The notes beneath the pieces were generated by a model that made no database searches, had not been told where the DNA came from, and worked only from the letters and a program-made list of their open reading frames with translations. From Wenzhouxiangella sp. (GTDB lineage: Bacteria > Pseudomonadota > Gammaproteobacteria > Xanthomonadales > Wenzhouxiangellaceae), in assembly GCA_007121485.1 (NCBI GenBank), contig SKKM01000209.1, positions 1 to 12,648 of the forward strand: a DNA stretch of 12,648 bases. The letters run 5' to 3'. Below are positions 1-5,682 of this stretch, one piece after another. The position numbers and the translations under genes are program-made. Each line of letters begins with the position of its first letter. Positions within the stretch are counted from its first letter, which is position 1.

Positions 1-29
1 ATGGCGGTCAGCTTGAGCTTGCGGGTCAT
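1..29 (-). CDS. 5' end of a leftward gene, product unknown (partial)
   Basis: Only the first nine codons and part of the tenth are inside the window. On the minus strand an ATG at 29 begins M-T-R-K-L-K-L-T-A. A GGAG-type ribosome binding site lies about 8 nt upstream, and a TATACT-like -10 with an inverted repeat lies further upstream (55-72). The basic start (R, K, K) could be the n-region of a signal peptide or the start of a cytoplasmic protein. Too little is visible to name a product. Confidence 0.4.
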
Positions 30-54
30 GCGGCTTCTCCGAAGTCAAAAGTGG

Positions 55-72
55 AGTATAACATTTGTTATA
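55..72 (-). promoter_or_regulatory. Putative operator/promoter: perfect 7-bp inverted repeat over a -10
   Basis: Positions 57-72 read TATAACA-TT-TGTTATA, a perfect 7-bp inverted repeat with a 2-nt centre. On the minus strand its edge overlaps TATACT (60 to 55), a good -10 for the leftward gene starting at 29. I see no strong -35. A palindrome across the -10 and spacer is the usual placement for a repressor operator, possibly autoregulatory. The regulator family is not identifiable. The site also lies upstream of the rightward gene at 308 and could affect both directions. Confidence 0.4.
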
Positions 73-111
73 ACTTCTGACGCGCTGCTGTGATTCAGGT
101 TACAGGGCGTT

Positions 112-117
112 TATACT
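112..117 (+). promoter_or_regulatory. Candidate sigma70 -10 for the rightward partner-switching genes
   Basis: TATACT occurs on the plus strand in an AT-rich patch about 190 nt before the PP2C start codon. The 16-18 nt spaced upstream sequence has no good TTGACA match, so this is only a candidate -10. If used, it would give a leader of roughly 185 nt over the GC-rich stretch up to 307. I recognise no riboswitch or small ORF in that stretch. Confidence 0.25.
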
Positions 118-307
118 TTTTTGAATGCGGTTCCGGAAAACGGCACTCGCAGAGTAGCTGGAATCTGGCTGATCCGCGACCCGGAGCCCGGGCGCTGGTC
201 CCGCTTCAGCCAGGCGCAGGGCCTGGCCCGACGCCGGAGCGGGTTTGTGCGGGATCGATTCTGCACTTTGATCGGTAACGGGTTGAGGGTCTGGAAAGGG
301 AGAGGGA

Positions 308-1579
308 ATGACTACGGAGGTCGGCGACCAGAAACTTTCCCCGCAGGCCATGGCGGCGATTCTGGAAGTGACCAGCCGGCTTGCTTCGGCCCATGATGTC
401 TCCGCCATGCTCGATCAGGTGGTCGAGGCGGCTAGGCACCTGCTCGAAGCGGAAGAAGCCCTGGTCTGGAAGACCGATTCTGAAGCCGACCACCTGGTTC
501 CGGCCGCCGGCGCCGGCCGGCCGGAGATACGCGCTGCCAGCCATCGGGGCGCCATCGGCGCCTGCGCCCGTGAACGGCGGCTGATCATTGTCACGGACTG
601 CGCGTCGGACCCGTGCTTCGATCCGGCGACGGACAATCCCTGCGGCCTGAACTGCCGGTGCATGCTGGCCCTGCCGCTGGTCGATCACGCCGACGAACTG
701 CTCGGGGTCCTCCAGGTCTTCAACAGTCGATCCGGCGTATTCGATCGGGACGACCAGCTCCTCGCTCAGGCGCTGGCGGCACAGTGCGCCTTGGTCCTCG
801 AGCGGATCAGGGCATCGAGCGAAAGCCGGCGCGGCCAACGCATGCACCGAGAGCTGGAAATGGCGCGGGAAGTGCAGATGAGCACGCTACCCGATGTCAT
901 GCCGGAACTGGCCGGCTACGAAGTCTTCGGCCTGTTTCGGCCGGCCGGGCTGACCGGCGGCGACACCTTCGATCTGATTCAGATCGACCAGGGCTTCTTC
1001 ATCCTGATGGGCGACGCCACCGGCCACGGCATCGCGCCAGCGCTCTCGGCGATCCAGATGCAAGGTATGCTCCGGGTCGCCTTCCGGGCCGGGGCTGACC
1101 TGGAGTCGGCCTTCGTGCACGTCAACAACCAGTTGCTCGAAGACCTTCCCGCGGATCGTTTCGTGACCGCTTTCGTTGGACTGCTGGATCCGGAGCGCCA
1201 CCGGCTCAGGTTCCACAGCGGCGGCCAGGGGCCGATTTTCCTGTACCGCGCCGCCGAAGGCGATTGCAAGCGCTACGGCCCGACCAGCTTCCCGCTGGCG
1301 GCGGCCCACCTGGACGCGATCCCGCCGGCAAGCGAGTTGGAAATGGCCCCGGGTGACATTCTGGCACTGCTTTCCGACGGCATCTTCGAGTACCACAACC
1401 GCAACGACGAGCTGTTCGGCGAGCAGCGCGTTAGGGAGCTGATCCGCGCGGGGAGCGAACTGCCGGTCGACGAACTTTCGGCAAGGATCTTTGAGGCGGT
1501 CGAAGACTTCGCCGAGGGCGCCGAGCAAGGCGACGACATGACGGTGGTACTGGTCAAGAGGAGAACAGAATCGAAATGA
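308..1579 (+). CDS. GAF-PP2C (RsbU/SpoIIE-type) serine phosphatase of a partner-switching module
   Basis: This 423-residue cytoplasmic protein has an N-terminal GAF sensor domain (about 20-165), a linker helix with the typical ELEMAREVQMSTLP motif (about 180-193) and a SpoIIE/PP2C catalytic domain (about 205-420). Expected metal-binding acidic residues are present: GGD-TFD (D219, D222), GDATGHG (D236), LLSDG and GDDMT (D409/D410). The family dephosphorylates a phospho-STAS anti-anti-sigma protein, and a STAS gene lies two genes downstream. A GAGAGGGA ribosome binding site just before ATG 308 supports the start. The stop codon overlaps the next ATG (ATGA), so the pair is translationally coupled. 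The GAF domain is unusual in having six cysteines between residues 86 and 118, which could bind a metal or sense redox state (inference). The domain call is secure; the signal is unknown. Confidence 0.93.
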   Translation: MTTEVGDQKLSPQAMAAILEVTSRLASAHDVSAMLDQVVEAARHLLEAEEALVWKTDSEADHLVPAAGAGRPEIRAASHRGAIGACARERRLIIVTDCASDPCFDPATDNPCGLNCRCMLALPLVDHADELLGVLQVFNSRSGVFDRDDQLLAQALAAQCALVLERIRASSESRRGQRMHRELEMAREVQMSTLPDVMPELAGYEVFGLFRPAGLTGGDTFDLIQIDQGFFILMGDATGHGIAPALSAIQMQGMLRVAFRAGADLESAFVHVNNQLLEDLPADRFVTAFVGLLDPERHRLRFHSGGQGPIFLYRAAEGDCKRYGPTSFPLAAAHLDAIPPASELEMAPGDILALLSDGIFEYHNRNDELFGEQRVRELIRAGSELPVDELSARIFEAVEDFAEGAEQGDDMTVVLVKRRTESK

Positions 1580-2004
1580 AACGCGGAGTATTCAAGCGCA
1601 GCCTCGACTCCCTGGAGTCCATCTTCCTGTTCACCTCGGAGTTCGTGCGCGAAAACCACGTCGACCCCAGCCTGCTGCCGGCGATCGACCTGATCGTTGA
1701 GGAACTGTTCACCAACATGGTCGAGCACAGCTCCGCCAGCACCGCGGACGTCCCGATGGAAATGAGCACCGTGGACGGAGGCGTCGAGGTGACCCTGACC
1801 GACGAGGACGCGGACCCCTTCGACATTACCAAGGTGCCCGAGGTGGACGTGGAGCGCGCCGTCGAGGAACTGGACCCCGGCGGGCTCGGCCTGCATCTGG
1901 TGCGCAAGTTCGCCGACTCGGTCGAGTACCACTACCAGTTCAGCAACCGCCAGGCCCGGATCGTGTTCCGCAAGACCGCCGGTTCGGGAGGCGATGATGT
2001 TTGA
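1576..2004 (+). CDS. RsbW-type HATPase: anti-sigma/switch kinase
   Basis: This 142-residue HATPase_c_2 protein has the RsbW/SpoIIAB architecture. The N-box is IVEELFTNMVEH, with the catalytic Glu and Mg-binding Asn. The G1 region is EDADPFD, where Ala replaces Gly; this is an acceptable variant in the family. The G2 box is GGLGLHLV. Members bind ATP, phosphorylate a STAS partner and sequester a sigma factor or other target until the STAS protein is dephosphorylated. The gene starts inside the phosphatase stop (4-nt ATGA overlap) and its end overlaps the STAS gene by 11 nt, so all three should be made together. Its target is not shown by the sequence: the next gene is an ECF sigma, but known RsbW targets are SigB/SigF-type sigmas or non-sigma proteins. 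Confidence 0.9.
   Translation: MKRGVFKRSLDSLESIFLFTSEFVRENHVDPSLLPAIDLIVEELFTNMVEHSSASTADVPMEMSTVDGGVEVTLTDEDADPFDITKVPEVDVERAVEELDPGGLGLHLVRKFADSVEYHYQFSNRQARIVFRKTAGSGGDDV
1986..1991 (+). promoter_or_regulatory. Shine-Dalgarno of the STAS gene, favouring the second ATG
   Basis: GGGAGG lies inside the last codons of the HATPase gene. Spacing is 2 nt to ATG 1994 and 5 nt to ATG 1997, so initiation at 1997 is more probable. Confidence 0.55.
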
Positions 2005-2287
2005 CCTGGAGCGTCGTGAGGCCGGCGAAGTGGTGCTCAAGGGCCGGTTCGATGCCGCCCAGAGAGAAAAGGCCCAGGCCCTGTTCGACGAGATTCACGA
2101 AAGTGTGACCCTGGACTGCAGCGAGCTGGACTACATCTCCAGCGCCGGCCTTGGGGTGCTGCTCAAGACCCAGAAGCGGCTGCTGGCCGAGGGTGGAAGG
2201 CTGAAGCTGATCGGCGTCAACAGCCACCTGCGCGATGTCTTCAAGTACTCGGGCTTCGACCGGATCTTCGAGATCGAACCGGGCTGA
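1994..2287 (+). CDS. STAS-domain anti-anti-sigma factor (RsbV/SpoIIAA-like)
   Basis: A single-domain STAS protein of 97 residues. The diagnostic segment is LDCSELDYISSAGLGVLL, in which the second Ser (S50 from the first ATG) aligns with the phospho-serine of SpoIIAA/RsbV. It should be phosphorylated by the HATPase encoded just upstream and dephosphorylated by the PP2C gene at 308, closing a partner switch. Two consecutive ATGs exist at 1994 and 1997. The GGGAGG ribosome binding site (1986-1991) is only 2 nt from the first but 5 nt from the second, so MFDLERRE (96 aa, from 1997) may be the true start. The gene overlaps the HATPase by 8-11 nt. Confidence 0.9.
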   Translation: MMFDLERREAGEVVLKGRFDAAQREKAQALFDEIHESVTLDCSELDYISSAGLGVLLKTQKRLLAEGGRLKLIGVNSHLRDVFKYSGFDRIFEIEPG

Positions 2288-2295
2288 GGCGATGA

Positions 2296-2323
2296 CCAAC
2301 CTTTTCCGACCTGGCGTGTAGTT
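2296..2323 (+). promoter_or_regulatory. Putative ECF-sigma promoter before the sigma gene (copy 1)
   Basis: The element begins CCAACCTTTTCCG and ends GTGTAGTT. It matches a second element at 3671-3698 at 22 of 28 aligned positions without gaps. Conserved blocks are CCAAC, TTTTCCG and GTGTA-N-TT. The arrangement AAC-N17-GTA resembles ECF promoters (for example SigW, TGAAAC-N16-CGTA). It abuts the GTG start of the ECF sigma gene, suggesting autoregulation. The predicted transcript start falls at or just after the GTG, so either the message is leaderless, the true start codon is downstream, or this copy has another function. Confidence 0.55.
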
Positions 2324-2863
2324 GTGAGCAAGGATGACGACGTCGGGTTGGTGCGCCGATGCCGGAACGGAGACAGGAGCGCTTTCGAGCTTCTGGTCAG
2401 GCGCTACCAGGGACCGGTCTACAACGCAGCCTTTCGGCTGCTTGGCAATCGGGACGATGCCCTGGACGTTGCCCAGATCGCCTTTCTCAAGGCTTTCGAA
2501 GGGCTTGATCGCTACGACTCGCGGCACCGGTTTTTCAGCTGGCTGTACCGGATCGCGGTCAACGAGTCCCTGAATGCCCTGCGCGGAAAGGGCCGCAATC
2601 AGCCGCTAAGCGGAGCGGAGGCGGCACCGGACACGGAGGATCCGGCGCGCAGGCTGGCTGAATCGCAAACCGGGCGCATACTGCACCACGCGCTCGACAC
2701 GATGGAACTGGAGGATCGCGTGATCCTGACTCTCAGACATTTCGTCGAATGCAGTTACCGGGACATCGGTGAGATTCTCGACATTCCCGAGAAGACGGTG
2801 AAATCACGACTGTATTCGGCCAGGCAACGACTGCGCGAGCAGCTGCAGGCCGGCGGTAACTGA
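2324..2863 (+). CDS. ECF-type RNA polymerase sigma factor (RpoE-like)
   Basis: This 179-residue protein has only sigma regions 2 and 4, as ECF sigmas do. Region 2 spans about 10-80: GDRSAFELLVRRYQ, then DALDVAQIAFLKAF, then FFSWLYRIAVNESLN. Region 4 spans about 118-172: LEDRVILTLRHFVECSYRDI, then IPEKTVKSRLYSARQRLRE. It should direct RNA polymerase to promoters such as the two matching elements in this window. The GTG start at 2324 fits the family N-terminus (MSKDDDVGLVRR compared with MSEQLTDQVLVER of E. coli RpoE), although no clear Shine-Dalgarno precedes it. The anti-sigma gene starts 1 nt after its stop. It lies 36 nt after the STAS gene and could also receive read-through transcription from there. 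Confidence 0.93.
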   Translation: MSKDDDVGLVRRCRNGDRSAFELLVRRYQGPVYNAAFRLLGNRDDALDVAQIAFLKAFEGLDRYDSRHRFFSWLYRIAVNESLNALRGKGRNQPLSGAEAAPDTEDPARRLAESQTGRILHHALDTMELEDRVILTLRHFVECSYRDIGEILDIPEKTVKSRLYSARQRLREQLQAGGN

Positions 2864-2864
2864 C

Positions 2865-3653
2865 ATGCATCCAGGCACCGAGGCGCTGATACAGGCGGTT
2901 CTGGACGGAGAGGCGTCCGAGCGGGAGCGGCGCGAGCTGGAACAGTTGCTCGAGTCCGACCCCGGGGCCCGCGCTCGCTTCGAGGAACTAAGGGAATTGT
3001 TCGACATGCTGGAGGGCGCCCAGAAGCTGGAGCCGCCTCCGGCCCTGGCCTCCAGGGTACTCGCCAACCTGCCCCGGCGCCCCGCTCCTCTCCGCAGACG
3101 TTTTTTCGACTGGCTGCAGGTCTTGAGCGGACCACCGCCGGCCCTGCGTTACGCGGTGGCGTTTTCCGTCGGTCTGGCGCTTGCCATCGGCGTCTACGAA
3201 CTCGCACTGCACAGCGACGATCCAGTCGATCCGCTCCAGGCCGTTGGCAGCCTGTTCGCCGATGAGCAGACCCTGGCGCCGCATGCCACCTACGAGGTGC
3301 CGGTGGCATTGCCGTGGATTCATGGGAGCGTGCGCGTCGGTCGGCTGCATGGCCTCGCCGTGCTCATGTTTGACCTCGACAGTCGTCCGGGCGTGGTCCT
3401 CGGGCTGGAAGGCTCCGGGCATGGCGAGGTCGCCGGCCTGCTGTGGTTCGGTGATCACGGCGCGCAGGCCCGGATCGACGATCGGGGCATCTGGATTCCA
3501 CAGGGCGGCCGGCAACGCTTCGCGCTGCTGCTGCGCGACCCCGAGGAGATACTCAGGCTGCGCTTCGCCCCCGAGGCCGATCCCGGACCCGGCGCGGCGA
3601 TCCAGGCGCTGGAGATTCGGGTGCCGGCGGCAGCCGCGGACAGCAGGAGTTGA
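2865..3653 (+). CDS. Single-pass membrane anti-sigma factor lacking a Zn-finger
   Basis: This 262-residue protein has a cytoplasmic N-terminal domain of about 90 residues opening with ALIQAVLDGEASERERRELE, the L-D-G-E pattern of anti-sigma domains. One membrane segment follows (about 94-115, YAVAFSVGLALAIGVYELAL), then a periplasmic beta-rich region (about 116-262). The HxxxCxxC zinc motif found in many ECF anti-sigmas is absent; the protein has no cysteine. Position (1 nt after the sigma stop, no strong ribosome binding site, so probably coupled) and topology make it the likely inhibitor of the upstream sigma. The periplasmic part may be the sensing and protease-accessible domain. The anti-sigma role is inferred from context and fold pattern, not from a family signature I can name. 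Confidence 0.82.
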   Translation: MHPGTEALIQAVLDGEASERERRELEQLLESDPGARARFEELRELFDMLEGAQKLEPPPALASRVLANLPRRPAPLRRRFFDWLQVLSGPPPALRYAVAFSVGLALAIGVYELALHSDDPVDPLQAVGSLFADEQTLAPHATYEVPVALPWIHGSVRVGRLHGLAVLMFDLDSRPGVVLGLEGSGHGEVAGLLWFGDHGAQARIDDRGIWIPQGGRQRFALLLRDPEEILRLRFAPEADPGPGAAIQALEIRVPAAAADSRS

Positions 3654-3670
3654 GGATATCCGGGCCGCGG

Positions 3671-3698
3671 CCAACTTTTTCCGCCCCCGGGTGTAATT
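3671..3698 (+). promoter_or_regulatory. Putative ECF-sigma promoter for the decapeptide-repeat gene (copy 2)
   Basis: The element begins CCAACTTTTTCCG and ends GTGTAATT. It is the second copy of the element at 2296-2323, with 22 of 28 identical positions and the same AAC-N17-GTA spacing. It begins 17 nt after the anti-sigma stop and lies 88-115 nt upstream of the ATG at 3786. The inferred start near 3705 leaves a leader of about 80 nt. It suggests that the repeat protein is a direct target of the neighbouring sigma factor. Confidence 0.65.
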
Positions 3699-3785
3699 CG
3701 AGACAACAGGAGTTCATCGCAAGAAGTGATCGTGTTGGTTCATTAACCGAAGATCGCCGCGAATACGGCGAGGGAGAGAAAAGCA

Positions 3786-5525
3786 ATGCGCAAGCACATG
3801 TATGGATTTTTCAAGAAGCCGATGGCTTGGGTGCTGATCGCTCTGGCGGCGGCGGCCCTTGGATTGGCGATGTATTTCGGATCCTCCCACCCGCCCGCGG
3901 AGGAAGTGGCCGGAACCATCGCACCCGCCGAGCGATTCCGCGCACCTCAGATCGCCGAGGAAGATGTCCAGCTCGGTGACCAGGCCATTGCCGAACTGAT
4001 GCAGACCGATCTTTTCCAGCGCATCGTCAGCGATCCCGAGTTCCGCGCAATGGCGCAGAGCCCCAGCTTCCAGGCCCTGGCCCAGCACCCCCAGGCGCTG
4101 GCTGCGATGGCGCAGCATCCGCAAGCCTTTGCGGCCATGGCCCAACACCCCCAGGCGCTGGCCGTCATGGCCCAGCATCCGCAGGCCTTCCAGGCCCTGG
4201 CGCAACATCCACAGGTCTTTGAAGTTCTGGCCCTGCAGCCGCAGGCGTTTGCGGCCATGGCACAGCAGGCCGACGCATTCTCGGCCCTGGCCCAGCATCC
4301 GCAGGCCTTCCAGGTCCTGGCCCAGGATTCCGACGCCTTTGCCGCCATGGCCCAGCATGCCGACGCCTTTTCCGTCATGGCCCAGCAGCCGCAGGCCTTC
4401 GAGATGATGGCGCAGCACCCGCAAGCGTTTGCACTGATGGGTCAGAGCGCCCAGGCATTCGAGTTGTTGGCCCTTGAGCCCCAGGCCTTTGCGGCCTTTG
4501 CCCAGCAGCCCAAGGCTTTCGAACTCATGGCTCAGCATCCCCAGGCTTTCCAGGCACTGGCCCAGCACCCGCAAAGCTTTGAGCTGATGGCCCAGCAGCC
4601 GCAGGCGTTCGCCGCCATGGCCCAGCACCCTCAGGCCTTCGCGGTACTGGCCACCGACCAGCAAGCTTTTGCCGCCTTTGCGCAGGATCCGCGAGCCTTT
4701 GCCGCAGCGGCCCAGGATGCACCGGCCTTCGAGGCGCTGGCGCAGCATGCCCGGGCATTCGAGGTGCTGGCCCAGCAGCCACAGGCCTTCCAGGCCCTGG
4801 CCCAGCAGCCGCAGGCCTTCGCGGTCCTGGCCCAAGATCCGCAGGCCTTCGCGGTTCTTGCCCAACACCCCCAGGCTTTTCAGGTCCTGGCCCAGCAGCC
4901 GCAGGCATTCCAGGCCCTGGCCCAGCATCCGCAGGCTTTCGCGGTGATGGCCCAGAACGTCCAGGTCTTCGAGGTCATGGCACAGCAGCCAGAGGCCTTT
5001 GAAGTGCTGGCCCAGAACGCCCAGGCCTTCGAGATCATGGCACAGCAGCCGCAGGCCTTCCAGGCTCTGGCCCAGCACCCGCAGGCGCTTTCGGTCATGG
5101 CCCAGCATCCGCAGGCTTTTGCAGCCCTTGCCTTGCAGCCCCAGGCCTTCGCCGCGCTGGCCCAGCAGCCGCAGGCCTTCGAGGTCATGGCCCGGCAGCC
5201 GCAGGCCTTCGAAGTGATGGCGCAACATCCCCAGGCCTTCCAGGTGATGGCCCAGCATCCGCAGGCCTTCCAGATGATGGCCCAGCAGCCCCAGGCCTTT
5301 GAAGTCATGGCGCAGAACGCCCAGGCTTTCGAGGTCATGGCCCAGAACGCCCAGGCTTTCCAGCTGCTGGCGCAGCAGCCCCAGGCCTTCGAGGTGATGG
5401 CACAGCATCCACAGGCCTTCGCTGCCCTGGCATCGGACGCGGGTTTTGCCGCCCTTGCGCAGAACCCCTCGTTCCAGCGGGCGATGTCTGATCCGAACCT
5501 GATGCGCGCGTTCGACCAGCGCTAG
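3786..5525 (+). CDS. Membrane-anchored decapeptide-repeat protein, unrecognised family
   Basis: This 579-residue protein has a short basic N-terminus and one hydrophobic segment (about 13-31) that could be a signal anchor or uncleaved signal. A linker (about 32-80) follows, then two 9-residue units (PEFRAMAQS, PSFQALAQH), 45 uninterrupted 10-residue units (102-551), and a tail of 9-10 residue units ending NPSFQRAMSDPNLMRAF. The unit consensus is P-Q-A-F-x-x-(M/L)-A-Q-(H/Q). The protein has almost no Lys or Arg outside the ends and no Cys. The body probably sits in the periplasm as a regular alpha solenoid or rod (inference). Flanking 9-mers resemble STI1/NP-type helical repeats, a weak hint of a chaperone or scaffold role. 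A GGGAG site 9 nt upstream supports ATG 3786. A shared ECF-type element upstream and a terminator downstream make it a separate unit. Function unknown. Confidence 0.9.
   Translation: MRKHMYGFFKKPMAWVLIALAAAALGLAMYFGSSHPPAEEVAGTIAPAERFRAPQIAEEDVQLGDQAIAELMQTDLFQRIVSDPEFRAMAQSPSFQALAQHPQALAAMAQHPQAFAAMAQHPQALAVMAQHPQAFQALAQHPQVFEVLALQPQAFAAMAQQADAFSALAQHPQAFQVLAQDSDAFAAMAQHADAFSVMAQQPQAFEMMAQHPQAFALMGQSAQAFELLALEPQAFAAFAQQPKAFELMAQHPQAFQALAQHPQSFELMAQQPQAFAAMAQHPQAFAVLATDQQAFAAFAQDPRAFAAAAQDAPAFEALAQHARAFEVLAQQPQAFQALAQQPQAFAVLAQDPQAFAVLAQHPQAFQVLAQQPQAFQALAQHPQAFAVMAQNVQVFEVMAQQPEAFEVLAQNAQAFEIMAQQPQAFQALAQHPQALSVMAQHPQAFAALALQPQAFAALAQQPQAFEVMARQPQAFEVMAQHPQAFQVMAQHPQAFQMMAQQPQAFEVMAQNAQAFEVMAQNAQAFQLLAQQPQAFEVMAQHPQAFAALASDAGFAALAQNPSFQRAMSDPNLMRAFDQR
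4089..5438 (+). repeat. 45 tandem 30-bp coding repeats in perfect phase
   Basis: I divided the translation into 45 decapeptides with no insertion or deletion over 1350 nt. Position 1 is Pro in 34 units. Position 3 is Ala in 42. Position 4 is Phe in 42 and Leu in 3. Position 7 is Met in 22, Leu in 20, Phe in 2 and Ala in 1. Position 8 is Ala in 44 and Gly in 1. Position 9 is Gln in 39. Position 10 is His in 18, Gln in 15, Asp in 6 and Asn in 4. Positions 5 and 6 vary (A/Q/E/S then A/V/M/L). Copies use different synonymous codons (CCC/CCG/CCA, TTT/TTC, CAG/CAA), so most are not recent duplicates and the protein period appears to be selected. Confidence 0.97.
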
Positions 5526-5574
5526 GAGACCAGCGGCTGATGCCGCAACTCCTCATCGGTTCATCACTCTGCAT

Positions 5575-5605
5575 GGCCGCCGGCAAGCCCGGCGGCCTTG
5601 TTATT
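5575..5605 (+). terminator. Strong intrinsic terminator after the repeat gene
   Basis: A perfect 9-bp stem (GGCCGCCGG with CCGGCGGCC) and a 5-nt loop (CAAGC) are followed by TTGTTATT. It begins 50 nt after the repeat-gene stop. It should separate the sigma/repeat-protein transcript from the metalloprotease gene at 5683. Confidence 0.85.
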
Positions 5606-5682
5606 ACGTGGCACTGGTTTCGGTAAAGGTGACAATCCCGTAACATGACCGGCGACCGGTACGGCCGCTTCAGGGAGAAAGC

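Noticed and set aside
90..396. Short plus-strand frames starting at 90 and 121 in the leader and PP2C 5' region
   Set aside because: No ribosome binding sites, compositionally biased, and the second overlaps the GAF domain out of frame.
4129..5217. Several Arg/Pro/Ser-rich frames in the other two plus-strand frames of the repeat array
   Set aside because: They are low-complexity by-products of the same repeats and have no independent starts.
3714..5408. A 564-codon open frame on the minus strand with its own decapeptide-like repeats
   Set aside because: It is the antisense shadow of the 30-bp coding repeats: a 30-nt period keeps any stop-free unit open across the whole array. It lacks a signal or plausible start context, and the plus-strand gene has a ribosome binding site, a membrane segment and conserved unit positions.
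4089..5438. Regular 30-bp periodicity resembling a CRISPR array or satellite
   Set aside because: Units are directly adjacent with no spacers, diverge by synonymous changes and lie inside one open frame, so they are coding tandem repeats.
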